Shown: positions 11,845 to 22,712, numbered from the stretch's first letter. The stretch is DNA of 64,000 nt from Symbiodinium natans (GCA_905221605.1 CAJNDS010000266.1:61001-125000); one strand, 5' to 3'. Program-made: numbers and translations. Notes: a model not told the origin generated them from the sequence alone.

Positions 11845-12040
11845 AGTCAGAGGACATAAGCCACGGCTTCAGATCCGTGTCCTTCATTTCCTCCAAGAGG
11901 GCCCTGAGACTGGCAGATGCCTCAGCTGGGTCCGAAGTTTTGCAGGATGTTCTGAGCAGGAGTAGCGCCAGCCGGCACATCAGCATTTTCATGTTTACGA
12001 GAGCGGCTACTGGTAGCAAGCCTGCCGGCCAATGCATCCA
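11845..12040. other. coding-like segment, strand undecided
   Basis: Plus frame: SFISSKRALRLADASAGSE and onward. Minus frame: ASLRALLEEMKDTDLKPW before a stop. Both compositions are plausible for protein and no motif decides between them. Confidence 0.3.
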
Positions 12041-12583
12041 GGTCAGTATGTGGGAGCTGACCTACAAAGAGACCTCAACCCAGGGCCCACAATTGTAAGC
12101 GCTTGCGCGCTCCGCCTCAACAGGGTCCCTTGAGGGTGTCCCAAGCATGGCAACGGCCGTTTGGCCGTTTGCTGGCCATATGACATTATGACACCGCGGT
12201 GGCAGGTTGCTGCTGGGCCTAGATGGCTTGCTCTCCTGGAAGGGGTGGATGCGGTGTTTGGAGTGTTTGGGGTGGGAATGGGGGAGGAGACCAGATGTTC
12301 TTCTTGTTCCAGACGCCTCTCAATTGCCCAGGCGAGTGTAGAGAGCAAAAGCCCAAGAAATCAACGTCGTCACTGTACCCAGGGGGAAGAAGGTCATGCG
12401 CACCAGCCAGGTGGGTGCTTCTCTTGGGGGGCGTGGCCTGTTGTTTCAGCCCACAGCTCTTTGCTTCCTTGCAGCAGTAGATATGGAGTATGTTCTTGGA
12501 TCCCGATTATTTTCTCGAACCCTATGGCCCCTTTCTGAACCCAGCTTCCAGCTGTGAGCGAGCGTGCAGGTGCTGGCGTGCAC

Positions 12584-12880
12584 ATGAGACGCTCCTCGTT
12601 CAAGGCCAAGGCCAAGGTGGCAGAGGAGACAGTCGTGGAGGAGAAGGAAGTTCCTCTGTCCTCTTCGGGTTTAGGGCCAATGAGATTTTTCGAAGCTGAG
12701 CTTTGAGGGACTTGCGGGGTTCAGAGCTCTGCGACACTTGTGCAAGCTGGGGGGGGGGGGGTGCAGGGATTGCCCGAGGTTTTTTGAAGTTATGAACGCC
12801 CTCAAGCTCAGGCTGAAAAGGCAGAAGAGCTGGAGGAGGAGGAGGCCGCTCAGAAGCAGGCAGACCGGCAGATGATCTGA
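12584..12880 (+). CDS. two charged exon-like segments, unknown protein
   Basis: 12584-12669 begins with ATG and reads SSFKAKAKVAEETVVEEKEV, ending where GGGTTTAGGG words begin. 12791-12880 reads QAEKAEELEEEEAAQKQAD and stops at TGA. The DNA between has a G run near 12750 and GGGGTTC words, consistent with an intron. The product would be a short Lys/Glu-rich, probably coiled-coil or disordered protein. Confidence 0.4.
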
Positions 12881-13252
12881 CTTAGTCAGGGGGCCCTCGG
12901 AAAGCCAGATCCTAAGTCCCAACGGGAGTTTTTGTGTAGGAGTTTAGGGATGAGGGCGTGCAGGCTTTTGCAGTTTATATTAAGGCTCCAAAAAACTCAA
13001 GAGCCTCGGAAAAACTCGTTGGTTTCGGCTTTTTGGCCTGCTACTTCGGCGTGGGGATGACTTGGGCAGTTGGACCGGGAAACCATCCCTAAACCGTAAG
13101 CCATAAGCCGTAAGCCCCCAAAAGCTTGCCGAAGCCCGCAATGCCCCCTTATAGGAGGCCTTGGAATAAAGCCTCAGCCCGAGTGAAACTCCAAACCTCA
13201 CATGTCAAGACGCCTGGGATCCCGCAAACGTGATCAGCAATGCCCTATGTCA

Positions 13253-13751
13253 CAGTCTTTGGTATTGACTACGAAGGCCCATCAAAACCGCCCCTCATGT
13301 TCTGGATCGAAACGCCCCTGACAGGCCGACCCCGACAAGGTCAACCCAGAGTGTGGCTGCCTCAAGAAGCTTCTGGCACTGGATACAGATGGGTACAGGC
13401 TGGTACAGGATATGGATGTGCCAGATGGGCATGGGGAAACTGGATGCTGTGCGATTTCTCAGTCCTTAGCAAGCTTCACCCAAAATAGGATGCATTGCCT
13501 CGCTGAGGCACCCAAGCAAGGAAAATCAACCGCCCTCGGTGCTGTTTGTGCATCAACGGAAGCTTGGCTTTTTTCAGGGCTTTCCGGCTTCGTGCGCCCG
13601 GCTGGTTTCGAGGAGTCCTCCGACGCCCTAAGGTGAGTCAATCTGGTCCCAGGATGGCAGCTGCAAACACTGCATGGAGAGCGGCAAGGGCATCAGAGAT
13701 TGCTCGGAGGTGGATGAGGGAAGCTCGGCAGAGACGAAGCTGAAGATCTAG
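13253..13751 (+). CDS. multi-exon hypothetical protein
   Basis: 13253-13310 (VFGIDYEGPSKPPLMFWIE) is probably a first exon. From 13325, after CAG, a frame is open for over 100 codons, beginning ADPDKVNPECGCLKKLLAL. It ends at AG|GTGAGT (donor at 13633). After CAG at 13650-13652 the next segment runs to 13751. Canonical splicing puts that segment in the frame AAANTAWRAARASEI and so on, but another frame (DGSCKHCMESGKGIRDC) is equally open. The end of the long exon (TTTTTCAGGG) may itself be intron. Function unknown. Confidence 0.4.
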
Positions 13752-14848
13752 GGTTCCAGATTCGATATCAGGTTCATCCATAGCCACAGTCTATGGCTTT
13801 TATTTACATATCCATGTCTTTTCTTGTAGCTATTTCTCATCTGATTGTAAGATATTTTTGTTGCCATGCTTGAAAAGATGATAGTGTTGCAAGGTTGCAT
13901 TCCGGGCTCCGTCAGCTGGCCCCTGAAGTACAAGGAGCCTGAGGCCGATTGGTTAACCAGCACATGTCCGTCGGGCGCGACGCGCCGGGGGAGAGGGGTG
14001 TTCTTGACCGGTATCTTGGGGGGCGAGAATCACGGCGAGAACTTCCAAGGCTCTGTAGCTCATACCCCCAAGGCTATACAGCCCATGCCCCTGCTGGAGC
14101 TACACAGCCCGTGACCTGCTAGGGCTCGAGGGTTCCTTCTGATTTATAGGATTAGGGTTTTGGGTGCTTCGAGTGTCAACGGGAGTATCACAGCGAGGCA
14201 CAGGGTGCGCACAGTGCGCCAGAGCCCCTGTCACAGGATGCTTCACGGCAAAAGCTGCGATGATAGTATCTGATAGACACCTGGACACAGGGTACCGAAG
14301 CGACAGCGCGCAGCATCGTCGGAACCCTGCAGTTCAAAGTTTATAGGATTGATTCATCATACTGATACTTCTTCTAAGTGCTGCAAATCATGCTTGGCTT
14401 CCACATGCATGAGCCCGTAGTGGGGCACGTTGCTGAAATACCTGCTCACGAAAAAAGTGAACCATGCCAACACAAATATAAACTGCTTGCTCATTCGACT
14501 GGTGAGCTGTTGGCGCTGGCCGGTCTTTCTCACGAAGCGCGACCTGAGCTTGAACCGCGATTTGCAGAACAGGGCATGCAGCAAGATTTACAGCAAGCTA
14601 CGTCTTCAACCATCTTGTTTGCTGTTGCCGGTTGCTGCTGCTGGTGCGTTGATGTTGCTAGTCTTGTTTGTAAGGTATTGCAGTGCAGCGGTGTTTGCCT
14701 TAAGGTTGGCAAAGTTCGTGCTGCACCACGCCGGTAGATATTACATGACCTTCGTGAGCTCTAACGAGCCAGTCTCTTCTCAACACACTAGCCACACATA
14801 GAGCACGCTTTGAGAACTATCCTCATTGACCTGTGAAGTTGTCCAACC
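13752..14848. other. no defended gene
   Basis: A 123-codon plus frame at 14430-14801 contains a hydrophobic stretch. It overlaps other open frames and shows no family motif, so it is not called. Confidence 0.35.
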
Positions 14849-15058
14849 ATGCAGGGCGGGCACGGTCATGGCGGAGAAGGGGAGGCACATCGTGTGCATG
14901 GTGGAGCAGGAGAGGCGCATTACGGTGCAGGAGAGGCCCAGGCACATGGTGGCGAAGGAGCGGCACACGCCGAAGGAGAGGAGAAAGAAAAGGATTGGAA
15001 TGAGGAGGATGACAGTCGAGGTGAAATCTGCGCTGAGTCGTGTGGGGTGCTGAGTTGA
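14849..15058 (+). CDS. Gly/His-rich small ORF
   Basis: ATG 14849 opens a frame of 69 codons that begins MQGGHGHGGEGEAHRVHGG, with repeated HGG, GEA and AHG triplets, then an acidic stretch (EEKEKDWNEEDDSRGE). His/Gly repeats suggest metal binding or a disordered linker. The ORF may be the first exon of the gene that follows at 15155. The gene identity is unknown. Confidence 0.45.
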   Translation: MQGGHGHGGEGEAHRVHGGAGEAHYGAGEAQAHGGEGAAHAEGEEKEKDWNEEDDSRGEICAESCGVLS

Positions 15059-15154
15059 CCCTCTCGCTACACCTCTAGACAATGGGTCACGGGCTGTGTC
15101 ACAAGAGCTGTTCTGTGAGGTGCTGAACGGTTTGTCACCAACATCTCCGGGGAG

Positions 15155-15576
15155 ATGAAGATCCCCCGCGCTCGGACACCGCAAGAAGCCTTGAGGCTGA
15201 CCAAAGAAGCCGAAGCAGAAGCTACCAAAGAGGACCCGAACTTGCTTGGCTTGCAGTATCTTTCAGCACTTCAGCTCTTCAGCGCTCTTCAGGCGAAAGT
15301 TGCTGCACAGCAAGAAGAGGTGTCGAAGGAAATGGCGGAGCACGGTGACGAAATTGGAGCTCCGGAGACTCCCGGGACTCCGGAGACTCCGGGGACTCCG
15401 GAGACTCCGGAGACTCCGGCGTAAGGTGAGGTTGACTCCTCAACTTACCCTCTCGCAGTTTCGGTTTCACCGGTGTCATCCAAGTGCGCCTCATGGTGAA
15501 ACAGCAAGAAGTTGTGCTGCGACCTTGTGTGGCGGACGAGGTGGGGGCGAGGGTGCTGGGCGCAAGGCGCGCATAA
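15155..15576 (+). CDS. small two-exon protein with a PETPGT repeat and a 38-nt intron
   Basis: Exon 1 runs from ATG 15155 to 15420 and reads RARTPQEALRLTKEAEAEAT, then a helical Leu/Ala-rich stretch, then tandem PETPGT units encoded by a GGAGACTCC-type minisatellite. A donor GTAAGG at 15421 and CAG at 15456-15458 define a 38-nt intron. Exon 2 (15459-15576) joins in frame as PAFGFTGVIQVRLMVKQQ and ends at TAA. The exon may extend upstream of the ATG (ERFVTNISGE is in frame). No family recognised. Confidence 0.55.
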
Positions 15577-15973
15577 CTGTTGTCAACAAAAGTCGACTGG
15601 CCAAGACAGATTCATGCCGCTGTTTTTCACGGCTGTCGTGGTGACCTTCGCCCGCAGGAAGACCTTTAGCTGCTTGCATTTCTTCGTATGCAGCGAGATC
15701 GCTGAACATATCATGAGACATGCATGTTGCCAAGAAACCACGGGCCATAATCTTAATATCTAAGCCCTTTAACCTACATGGGGGGCCTAACTACATGCCA
15801 CAAAAAACCGCATACCACATGCGCACGTTGAAGATCAGAGTTGCGCTCGGTATGGCTTGACTTGAAGCATGGCAGCTGGCGCGCGAGAGGCGTGCAAGGC
15901 CATCCCGCGCCACACTCGGCATGAAGCCCAAACCGTAACACCAGAATCCACTAAGCGCCCTCCCCCCCGATAG

Positions 15974-16276
15974 ATCTTCAACGGCCAGTCCCAGATGGCG
16001 CCAGACCTCAAGATCATGTATGACCCCTCTCCAAAAGCCACTGAGGCTGCTGCTGGAGCAAGTGCATCTGTCAGACGAGGAGGCGAGGCCAAAGGAAGCT
16101 CTGGTCCTTTCAGCTCAGGGAACCTTGTAGGAGTTGATGTAGGCAATCAGGACACCGCAACAAGGATCCGAAATTTAGAACCACCCCATGCTTAGGCTTT
16201 GAAAATGGCTGATAGGGATCATGAACTCGTAGGAATGCAGGTCGAAGAGCTCGTGGCTTCCCTGGGCTCTGCGAAG
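15974..16276 (+). CDS. two exon-like segments
   Basis: 15974-16142 follows ATAG and reads FNGQSQMAPDLKIMYDPSP, then Ala/Ser/Gly-rich sequence, ending before a GC donor. 16205-16276 opens with ATG and reads MADRDHELVGMQVEELVASL. The two may not belong together because phases do not join simply. Function unknown. Confidence 0.4.
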
Positions 16277-16777
16277 TTTTTCGGGTTGAGTCTTTTGAAA
16301 GAGGGTCTTCTGCCTTGACACCCGCGCAGCCGCGTTTTGTGGGGACTCGGACGTTACCTTGGGGATTAAGAGGGTGTGTTTTGGATTGAGGTCACGCGTT
16401 GGGGTGTTTCTGCCTGGCAGACAGTCAGACAGGCCACCTGTGGCATGTGTTGTTTCATCACTTGATTCCACTTCTCATTTTTCGATGAAGGAAACGGAAT
16501 CAAACGGGTCTCCAGATGCCGGCTCATACGCGCTCCACGGGGCAACAATTCAGCCTCTGCAGCCCACGCTTGTGGCTGTGTTGAGATGCATTGAGGGTCT
16601 GACCGTCTGACTGTCTGCTTTTCGTCTTGTGTCAGACACTCGAACACCCTTGGGGTCCGTTCTTTGGCACCTAAATGTCTCTGATGAACGGATCCATCCT
16701 GTTCAAGTGCTCTACTGTGCAACAGTTCAGCCTCAGGAACTCACATTATGCATCGGTTTGCGAGCGTAAATCTGAGT

Positions 16778-16838
16778 GTCTGACCCGTCTGACCCGTCTG
16801 ACCCGTCTGACCCGTCGGACTGTCTGACCGTCTGACTG
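16778..16838. repeat. GTCTGACCC minisatellite
   Basis: Several tandem copies of a 9-nt GTCTGACCC unit, degrading to GTCTGACCGTCTGACTGTT at the end. Similar words recur at 16595-16615. Confidence 0.8.
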
Positions 16839-17440
16839 TTTCACTGTCTGAGATTCCGTTTCCAGGCCATTTGCACACTTTGTCTGTTTTTGGGTTGGGT
16901 TGTGGGTTCGGCCAAGCCTTAAGCCAAAGCACCAGAAATCCTAAACCCTCTAACCCCGGACAAAGCTGAAGCTGTGTCGGTTGGGCGGGATTCTCGCCCC
17001 CTGGCCTGGGCCAGGAACTTCTCCGTCCGGAGACTCAGAGCTTCTTAGAGGAGCTTCAGGGGGTTTCGGTTTCAAAGGGTTTCGGGTCCTCAGATGTGCT
17101 GAGTCTGTGTTGGGGGTGCAAAGTGCATACACCCAATGTATGGAAACTGGGTTGCATTTTTTCGGGGTTCGCGTGTTTTCGCCATCTACACTCCTCTATC
17201 CCAGGACGACAGCGCATCCCGTCAGCGATTTTTCGTTGGCATACTTTGCAAAGCAACTGTACGCCCTGTTCCTGAACAGAGCCAGAGTCTGCTCGTAGAA
17301 CCGCCGTGTCATTTGCAAGTTTGATCCTGTTGAAAGGTCAGTCTTCCGTCGCTCTTGCATCTCTCTCCTGCGACTGCTTGCACCTAGCTCAGCGCAGAAT
17401 CGTTTTGCCTGGAAGGTTAGCGGGTCCAGGGTTGTGCGGG

Positions 17441-17575
17441 GTGAGTGATGTTGATGGTGATGGAGATGATGAGAAAACGAGGATGGTGATGTTGATGGTG
17501 ATGGTGATGACGGCGACAACGATGATGCCAATGATGACGCTCATTGTGATGCTGATGAGGACAATGCTTTTTGTT
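17441..17575. repeat. GAT/GTT-rich imperfect trinucleotide tract
   Basis: Imperfect GAT, GGT and GTT triplets (GATGTTGATGGTGATGGAG and onward). Confidence 0.75.
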
Positions 17576-18197
17576 TATGGCGTGCTACGATTGTAAGGGT
17601 GGTTGTCGTCGTTCTGGTTTTGTTCTCGGGCAAGCAACATATATTCAGCCAGCCCGAGACGTACATGCAGACGGTCAGCAAAGGTTGAGCAGTTGAATAG
17701 CCGGATGTTGGCATGGCCGACTAAGACGGAATGATAGATGCCACTGCTAGATCGCCGAACATGTTACAACTAAGTCAAAGAGTCCTGAAGCTGTCAGCAA
17801 GAGCAGGGTCCATCCAAAGGTTCACCTGCCAAGCTAGCAGGCCGGTCACTACGCATGCCGACTCTACAAAGGTAAAGCAGAACCGCTCACGTACAGTACA
17901 TCAGTCGGAGCAGGTTGAAAGCTGAACGTACGCTTCGCTGCAGCCTTCGCTGTAGCTGTCACTGTAGTCGCTGGCTGTTTTGAGGCTGGAAGTGCTGAGG
18001 GGCGACGATGGCCGGCATGTGAAGGACATCTCCCTGAACCCGAAGCCCGCAGACCTTGAACCCTGAATACAGGCGCTTAGCCCTTCAGGGGCATAAAGGT
18101 CTAATGGTGTCGTCCTGTGCAACTACGCGTACTCATCTTTGAACTAGGGGAGATTCTAAGTTTGTAGAGCACACAACTGCTGCGGAGGTGGTTATCA

Positions 18198-18419
18198 GTG
18201 CAATCGTTCCAGGCACAGCAAGATGTTGAAAGCCAACATCAGGACGTATCGGTGCCGGCAGATGGCTGGGTGGAGGTTGAGGCAGCTGGCAGGGGCAGTT
18301 CGGAGAGCCGCTGCCATACAACTACGTCACGAGTCAGAGTGGAGCATGCTTTGTCACATCATGCAAGGTGCAGATGTTCGACATCGGAGTCTGTTGCTGA
18401 TGTTGGAGAGGCACTATAG
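18198..18419 (+). CDS. ORF ending with the same tail as the APX repeat; possible remnant of an upstream copy
   Basis: The frame is open for 73 codons to TAG at 18417-18419 and ends ADVGEAL. The last 24 nt (18396-18419) are identical to 20209-20232, where they encode the end of APX copy 1. Upstream of 18396 the sequence is unrelated to APX. It may be the truncated end of a former upstream array member, or simply the 5' end of the duplicated unit. Confidence 0.35.
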   Translation: MQSFQAQQDVESQHQDVSVPADGWVEVEAAGRGSSESRCHTTTSRVRVEHALSHHARCRCSTSESVADVGEAL

Positions 18420-18494
18420 CCAGCTCTGCGGTTGCTGCGTTCCGGCTCGAGGCGTAGTTTTGCCACGTTCCAGCCGGCCAGTCCGAACATAGTC

Positions 18495-19610
18495 ATGGCG
18501 GCGAAGCGCGGATCCAACCCTCGGGTGGCTCAGGCCATGGCACTGGCTGCCACAGCCACCGCGGCGGGGTCCGCATTCTCCATGATGGCCGCGCCTCAGG
18601 TTTCACAGTCCCGCGTTGTGGCCTTGGCATCGGGCCCCAGCCCGGCAGCACCAAGTGGAGCGGGAGTTGCAGGCGTCACTGGCCTGGTGGGTGCAGGCCT
18701 GGTAGCCAGCGCTGCGCTCAGCCGCTCTGCGAAGCCACGGAGTGGCAAGAAGAACCTGGTGTCCATGGCTGCCCGCGGAGGTGAGAGCTCTGATGCTCTG
18801 GTGAAAGACCTGGAGGCCCTTGTCAAGGAGAAGGACTGCGGGGCAATCCTGGTGCGACTGTCCTGGCATGATGCCGGCGTCTTCTCTGATGGCAAGCTGA
18901 AGGGTGGCTGCCCCAATGCTGCCATGCGCTTCACAGATGGCGGAGAGGGTACCTTTGGAGCCAATGCCGGCCTTCCCGACGTTGCCCTGGGACTGCTGAA
19001 GCCTATCACCGAGAAGTACGTTCCTGACACGATCGGACATGCTGATCTGTGGACCTTGGCTGCCAACGTGGCAATCAAGGTCATGGGAGGCCCAGACATC
19101 AAGACCCGCTTCGGCCGAAAGGATGCGGAATCCTCCGCCGACTCTGTGGAATCCCAGGTAGGCCGTCTCCCAGATGGTGACAAAGAGATCGACCACCTCA
19201 GAGAAATTTTCCACCCCAAGGGCTTCACCGATAAGGACATCGTGGCCCTGTCGGGTGCGCACACTGTCGGGTCCTGCCATTTGGACCGCTCCGGCTTCGA
19301 CGGCCCATGGACGGAGGCCCCCTTGAAGTTCGACAACTCCTACTTCAAGGTGTGCGCCATGCCACTTTGTGAGCCATCGTGTCCCTAACATGATACGAAC
19401 CTGCTGGTTCCTTGTGGGCAGGAGATGCTGGCGAAGAAGTACGCCGAGGACACGACAGAGAAGGGCAATCCTCAGTTCAAGGACAGCGAGACTGGCACCA
19501 TCATGCTCATCTCCGAAGCTTGGATGATCTTGGATTCATGATGCCGCATGACACAGCGGCTGCAGTGAGAGGTGGTGCCACCCTGTCCTTCTGGGGGTGG
19601 GTAGGGAAGG

Positions 19611-19667
<57 letters not shown>

Positions 19668-20232
19668 AGGGGGTGTGGCGCAGAGCCCCGAATTCAGGAT
19701 CTGGCCTTGCTGAAGGAGCCCGCTTTCAAGGAGCGCGTCGCAGTGCGTCCCACAAGAATGGGGATGATGCGGAGAATCACGTGGAATCATACGTGGGTAT
19801 CATCAGAGCGCACGCCAGCACTGAGAGTCAGGTGCCATGTTACATGTGTTACGTGTCTCCGAAGCTGCTTCTATAGAGTGTACTCAAGGAGCACGTCGAG
19901 AAGTACGCGGCCGACCAGGCTCCGGGCAGCATCACGGAGCTTCAGTAGTCATTGCGCTTGCTGATCGCTGCTCCCTCCTACGAGTACATCAGCCCATGGA
20001 ATCGATGCAATTCATTCCGTCCTATCAGGTCCTATCAGCTTGATAGGAGCATGCAGCTTAGCCATGCTGACAGGATGCATACTTCAAGGACTTCACCGCT
20101 GCGTGGGTCAAGCTGCAGGAGCTGGGCTGCTCGGGTCTGCGGGACAGCCTTTGCCACTTGGCCGCAGGGCAAGGCGCTTCGGGTGTGCGAATGGGTGATT
20201 ATGCAGGTGCTGATGTTGGAGAGGCACTATAG
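18495..20232 (+). CDS. APX: ascorbate peroxidase (class I haem peroxidase), copy 1
   Basis: Reduces H2O2 with ascorbate. The start is ATG 18495 (MAAKRGSN). The first ~110 residues are Ala-rich with hydrophobic stretches and look like a plastid-targeting presequence. The distal haem site is RLSWHDAG (Arg, Trp, His). The proximal side has DIVALSGAHTVG, then DRSGFDGPWT, the APX-type signature. Exons inferred by frame and family length: 18495-19349, 19422-19514, 19698-19730, 19889-19918 and 20074-20232. Donors are GT, GA, GA and GC in order; every acceptor is AG|G. The last exon reads AYFKDFTAAWVKLQELG and stops at TAG 20230-20232, inside the first 24 nt of the next repeat unit. A hybrid APX/cytochrome c peroxidase specificity cannot be excluded. 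Confidence 0.93.
19612..19666 (+). repeat. G55 homopolymer in APX copy 1 intron 2
   Basis: Fifty-five uninterrupted G inside the GA-AG intron between 19515 and 19697. It could form G-quadruplexes in DNA or transcript. The glycine-rich frame across it is not coding. Confidence 0.95.
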
Positions 20233-20307
20233 CCAGCTCTGCGGTTGCCGCGTTCCGGCTCGAGGCGTAGTTTTGCCACGTTCCAGCCGGCCAGTCCGAA
20301 CATAGTC

Positions 20308-21423
20308 ATGGCGGCGAAGCGCGGATCCAACCCTCGGGTGGCTCAGGCCATGGCACTGGCTGCCACAGCCACCGCGGCGGGGTCCGCATTCTCCATGATG
20401 GCCGCGCCTCAGGTTTCACAGTCCCGCGTTGTGGCCTTGGCATCGGGCCCCAGCCCGGCAGCACCAAGTGGAGCGGGAGTTGCAGGCGTCACTGGCCTGG
20501 TGGGTGCAGGCCTGGTAGCCAGCGCTGCGCTCAGCCGCTCTGCGAAGCCACGGAGTGGCAAGAAGAACCTGGTGTCCATGGCTGCCCGCGGAGGTGAGAG
20601 CTCTGATGCTCTGGTGAAAGACCTGGAGGCCCTTGTCAAGGAGAAGGACTGCGGGGCAATCCTGGTGCGACTGTCCTGGCATGATGCCGGCGTCTTCTCT
20701 GATGGCAAGCTGAAGGGTGGCTGCCCCAATGCTGCCATGCGCTTCACAGATGGCGGAGAGGGTACCTTTGGAGCCAATGCCGGCCTTCCCGACGTTGCCC
20801 TGGGACTGCTGAAGCCTATCACCGAGAAGTACGTTCCTGACACGATCGGACATGCTGATCTGTGGACCTTGGCTGCCAACGTGGCAATCAAGGTCATGGG
20901 AGGCCCAGACATCAAGACCCGCTTCGGCCGAAAGGATGCGGAATCCTCCGCCGACTCTGTGGAATCCCAGGTAGGCCGTCTCCCAGATGGTGACAAAGAG
21001 ATCGACCACCTCAGAGAAATTTTCCACCCCAAGGGCTTCACCGATAAGGACATCGTGGCCCTGTCGGGCGCGCACACTGTCGGGTCCTGCCATTTGGACC
21101 GCTCCGGCTTCGACGGCCCATGGACGGAGGCCCCCTTGAAGTTCGACAACTCCTACTTCAAGGTGTGCGCCATGCCACTTTGTGAGCCATCGTGTCCCTA
21201 ACATGATACGAACCTGCTGGTTCCTTGTGGGCAGGAGATGCTGGCGAAGAAGTACGCCGAGGACACGACAGAGAAGGGCAATCCTCAGTTCAAGGACAGC
21301 GAGACTGGCACCATCATGCTCATCTCCGAAGCTTGGATGATCTTGGATTCATGATGCCGCATGACACAGCGGCTGCAGTGAGAGGTGGTGCCACCCTGTC
21401 CTTCTGGGGGTGGGTAGGGAAGG

Positions 21424-21480
<57 letters not shown>

Positions 21481-22117
21481 AGGGGGTGTGGCGCGGAGAC
21501 CCCGAATTCAGGATCTGGCCTTGCTGAAGGACCCCGCTTTCAAGGAGCGCGTCGCAGTGCGTCCCACAAGAATGGGGATGATGCGGAGAATCACGTGGAA
21601 TCATACGTGGTATCATCAGAGCGCACGCCAGCACTGAGAGTCAGGTGCCATGTTACATGTGTTACGTGTCTCCGAAGCTGCTTCTATAGAGTGTACTCAA
21701 GGAGCACGTCGAGAAGTACGCGGCCGACCAGGCTCCGGGCAGCATCACGGAGCTTCAGTAGTCATTGCGCTTGCTGATCGCTGCTCCCTCCTACGAGTAC
21801 ATCAGCCCATGGAATCGATGCAATTCATTCCGTCCTATCAGGTCCTATCAGCTTGATAGGAGCATGCAGCTTAGCCATGCTGACAGGATGCATACTTCAA
21901 GGACTTCACCGCTGCGTGGGTCAAGCTGCAGGAGCTGGGCTGCTCGGGTCTGCGGGACAGCCTTTGCCACTTGGCCGCAGGGCATTACCACGAGGTACGA
22001 TTTTTCTCAGGGCCGACATTTGTAAGGATGGCTGTGCTCAAACATTGCAGACCAATTGGTCTCCAAGGAGATCTGTCCATTTTCCGCTCGTCCACACCAT
22101 CATCCACCTCGCCGTGA
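20308..22117 (+). CDS. APX: ascorbate peroxidase, copy 2
   Basis: Same architecture as copy 1, with start ATG 20308 only 75 nt after the copy 1 stop. Inferred exons: 20308-21162, 21235-21327, 21512-21544, 21702-21731 and 21887 onward. Catalytic residues (RLSWHDAG, SGAHTVG) are intact. From 21985 the sequence diverges from copy 1. The frame then runs through GHYHEVRFFSGPTFV to TGA 22115-22117, giving a different C terminus of about 45 residues, unless another splice site intervenes. The short spacing fits a polycistronic tandem array resolved by spliced-leader trans-splicing, as known in dinoflagellates; no leader acceptor is proven here. Confidence 0.9.
21425..21479 (+). repeat. G55 homopolymer in APX copy 2 intron 2
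   Basis: Same position and same length (55 G) as in copy 1. Confidence 0.95.
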
Positions 22118-22297
22118 GGAGTGTGAGCAGCGATATTTCTTTCCCACCTAAAGCTGTCATCAGCTAGCAGACCAAACTCACCGCGCCCATACAACAGAGG
22201 CGAAACAATTTGCAAGGAGGGCATGTGTGCAGCCTGAGTGTTGAGCAGCAGTGCCATCTAGTTGCGGGCCCTTGAGATCTGGTGTCTTGCCTTGTTG

Positions 22298-22480
22298 TGT
22301 CTACTCTACTCTCTCTGAATTCTCTCCCTTCCTCCCCTCTCCCTCCCCTCTTCCTCCCCTCTCCCTCCCCTCTCCCTGCCCTCTCGCTCCCCTCTCCCTG
22401 CCATCTCCGTCCCATCTTTCCCCTCCCCTCCCTCCCTGTCTCTCTGCCTCGTATCTCCCCTTCCTTCCGGCTCTCTCGCA
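22298..22480. repeat. CT-rich low-complexity tract
   Basis: Degenerate CCCTCTCCCT words repeated about fifteen times. The surrounding 22118-22712 shows no gene. Confidence 0.85.
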
Positions 22481-22712
22481 GTCGCGTTCCTGCTTGGTTA
22501 AAGTTTGGCCCGTGTGCTTTCTTTTCACAGCTGAGGAACCGTTTCGCGTGGATTTTGACCGTCTCTTCTCACCTTGTGGTGAGCCGAAGGCGTTTGGAGA
22601 AACCCAAATTTTCACTTAGACCCAGCATTTTCGGCCAAAACTGCATGGTCACCGAGAGTGTTGCGCTGCAGTGTCGCGGTTGGTAGGCAGAGCATGACGG
22701 CTAGCTAGCTCT

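Larger units (their letters stand above)
16277..18197. other. non-coding stretch with minisatellites
   Basis: Contains TTTCGGGTT- and GGGTTTCGG-like words (16276-16400, 17055-17090), a GTCTGACCC minisatellite and a GAT-rich trinucleotide tract, both listed separately. Short open frames show no motif. Confidence 0.45.
18396..21984 (+). repeat. tandem duplication, two near-identical 1.8-kb units
   Basis: 18396-20171 and 20209-21984 are nearly identical at an offset of 1813 nt. The 37 nt at 20172-20208 separate them. Differences are few: a T/C in the leader (GTTGCTGCG versus GTTGCCGCG), GGTGCG versus GGCGCG in exon 1, GAGCCC versus GACCCC in exon 3, and compensating 1-nt indels in introns 2 and 3. 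Each unit carries one ascorbate peroxidase gene. Confidence 0.95.

Noticed and set aside
18596..19391. Antisense frames of 246 and 262 codons opposite APX (also at 20409-21204)
   Set aside because: Shadows of the GC-rich APX exon; the plus strand carries clear peroxidase active-site motifs.
19412..19876. Plus-strand frame with a polyglycine block after APX exon 1
   Set aside because: It crosses the G55 tract in an intron and is out of frame with APX exons 2 and 3.
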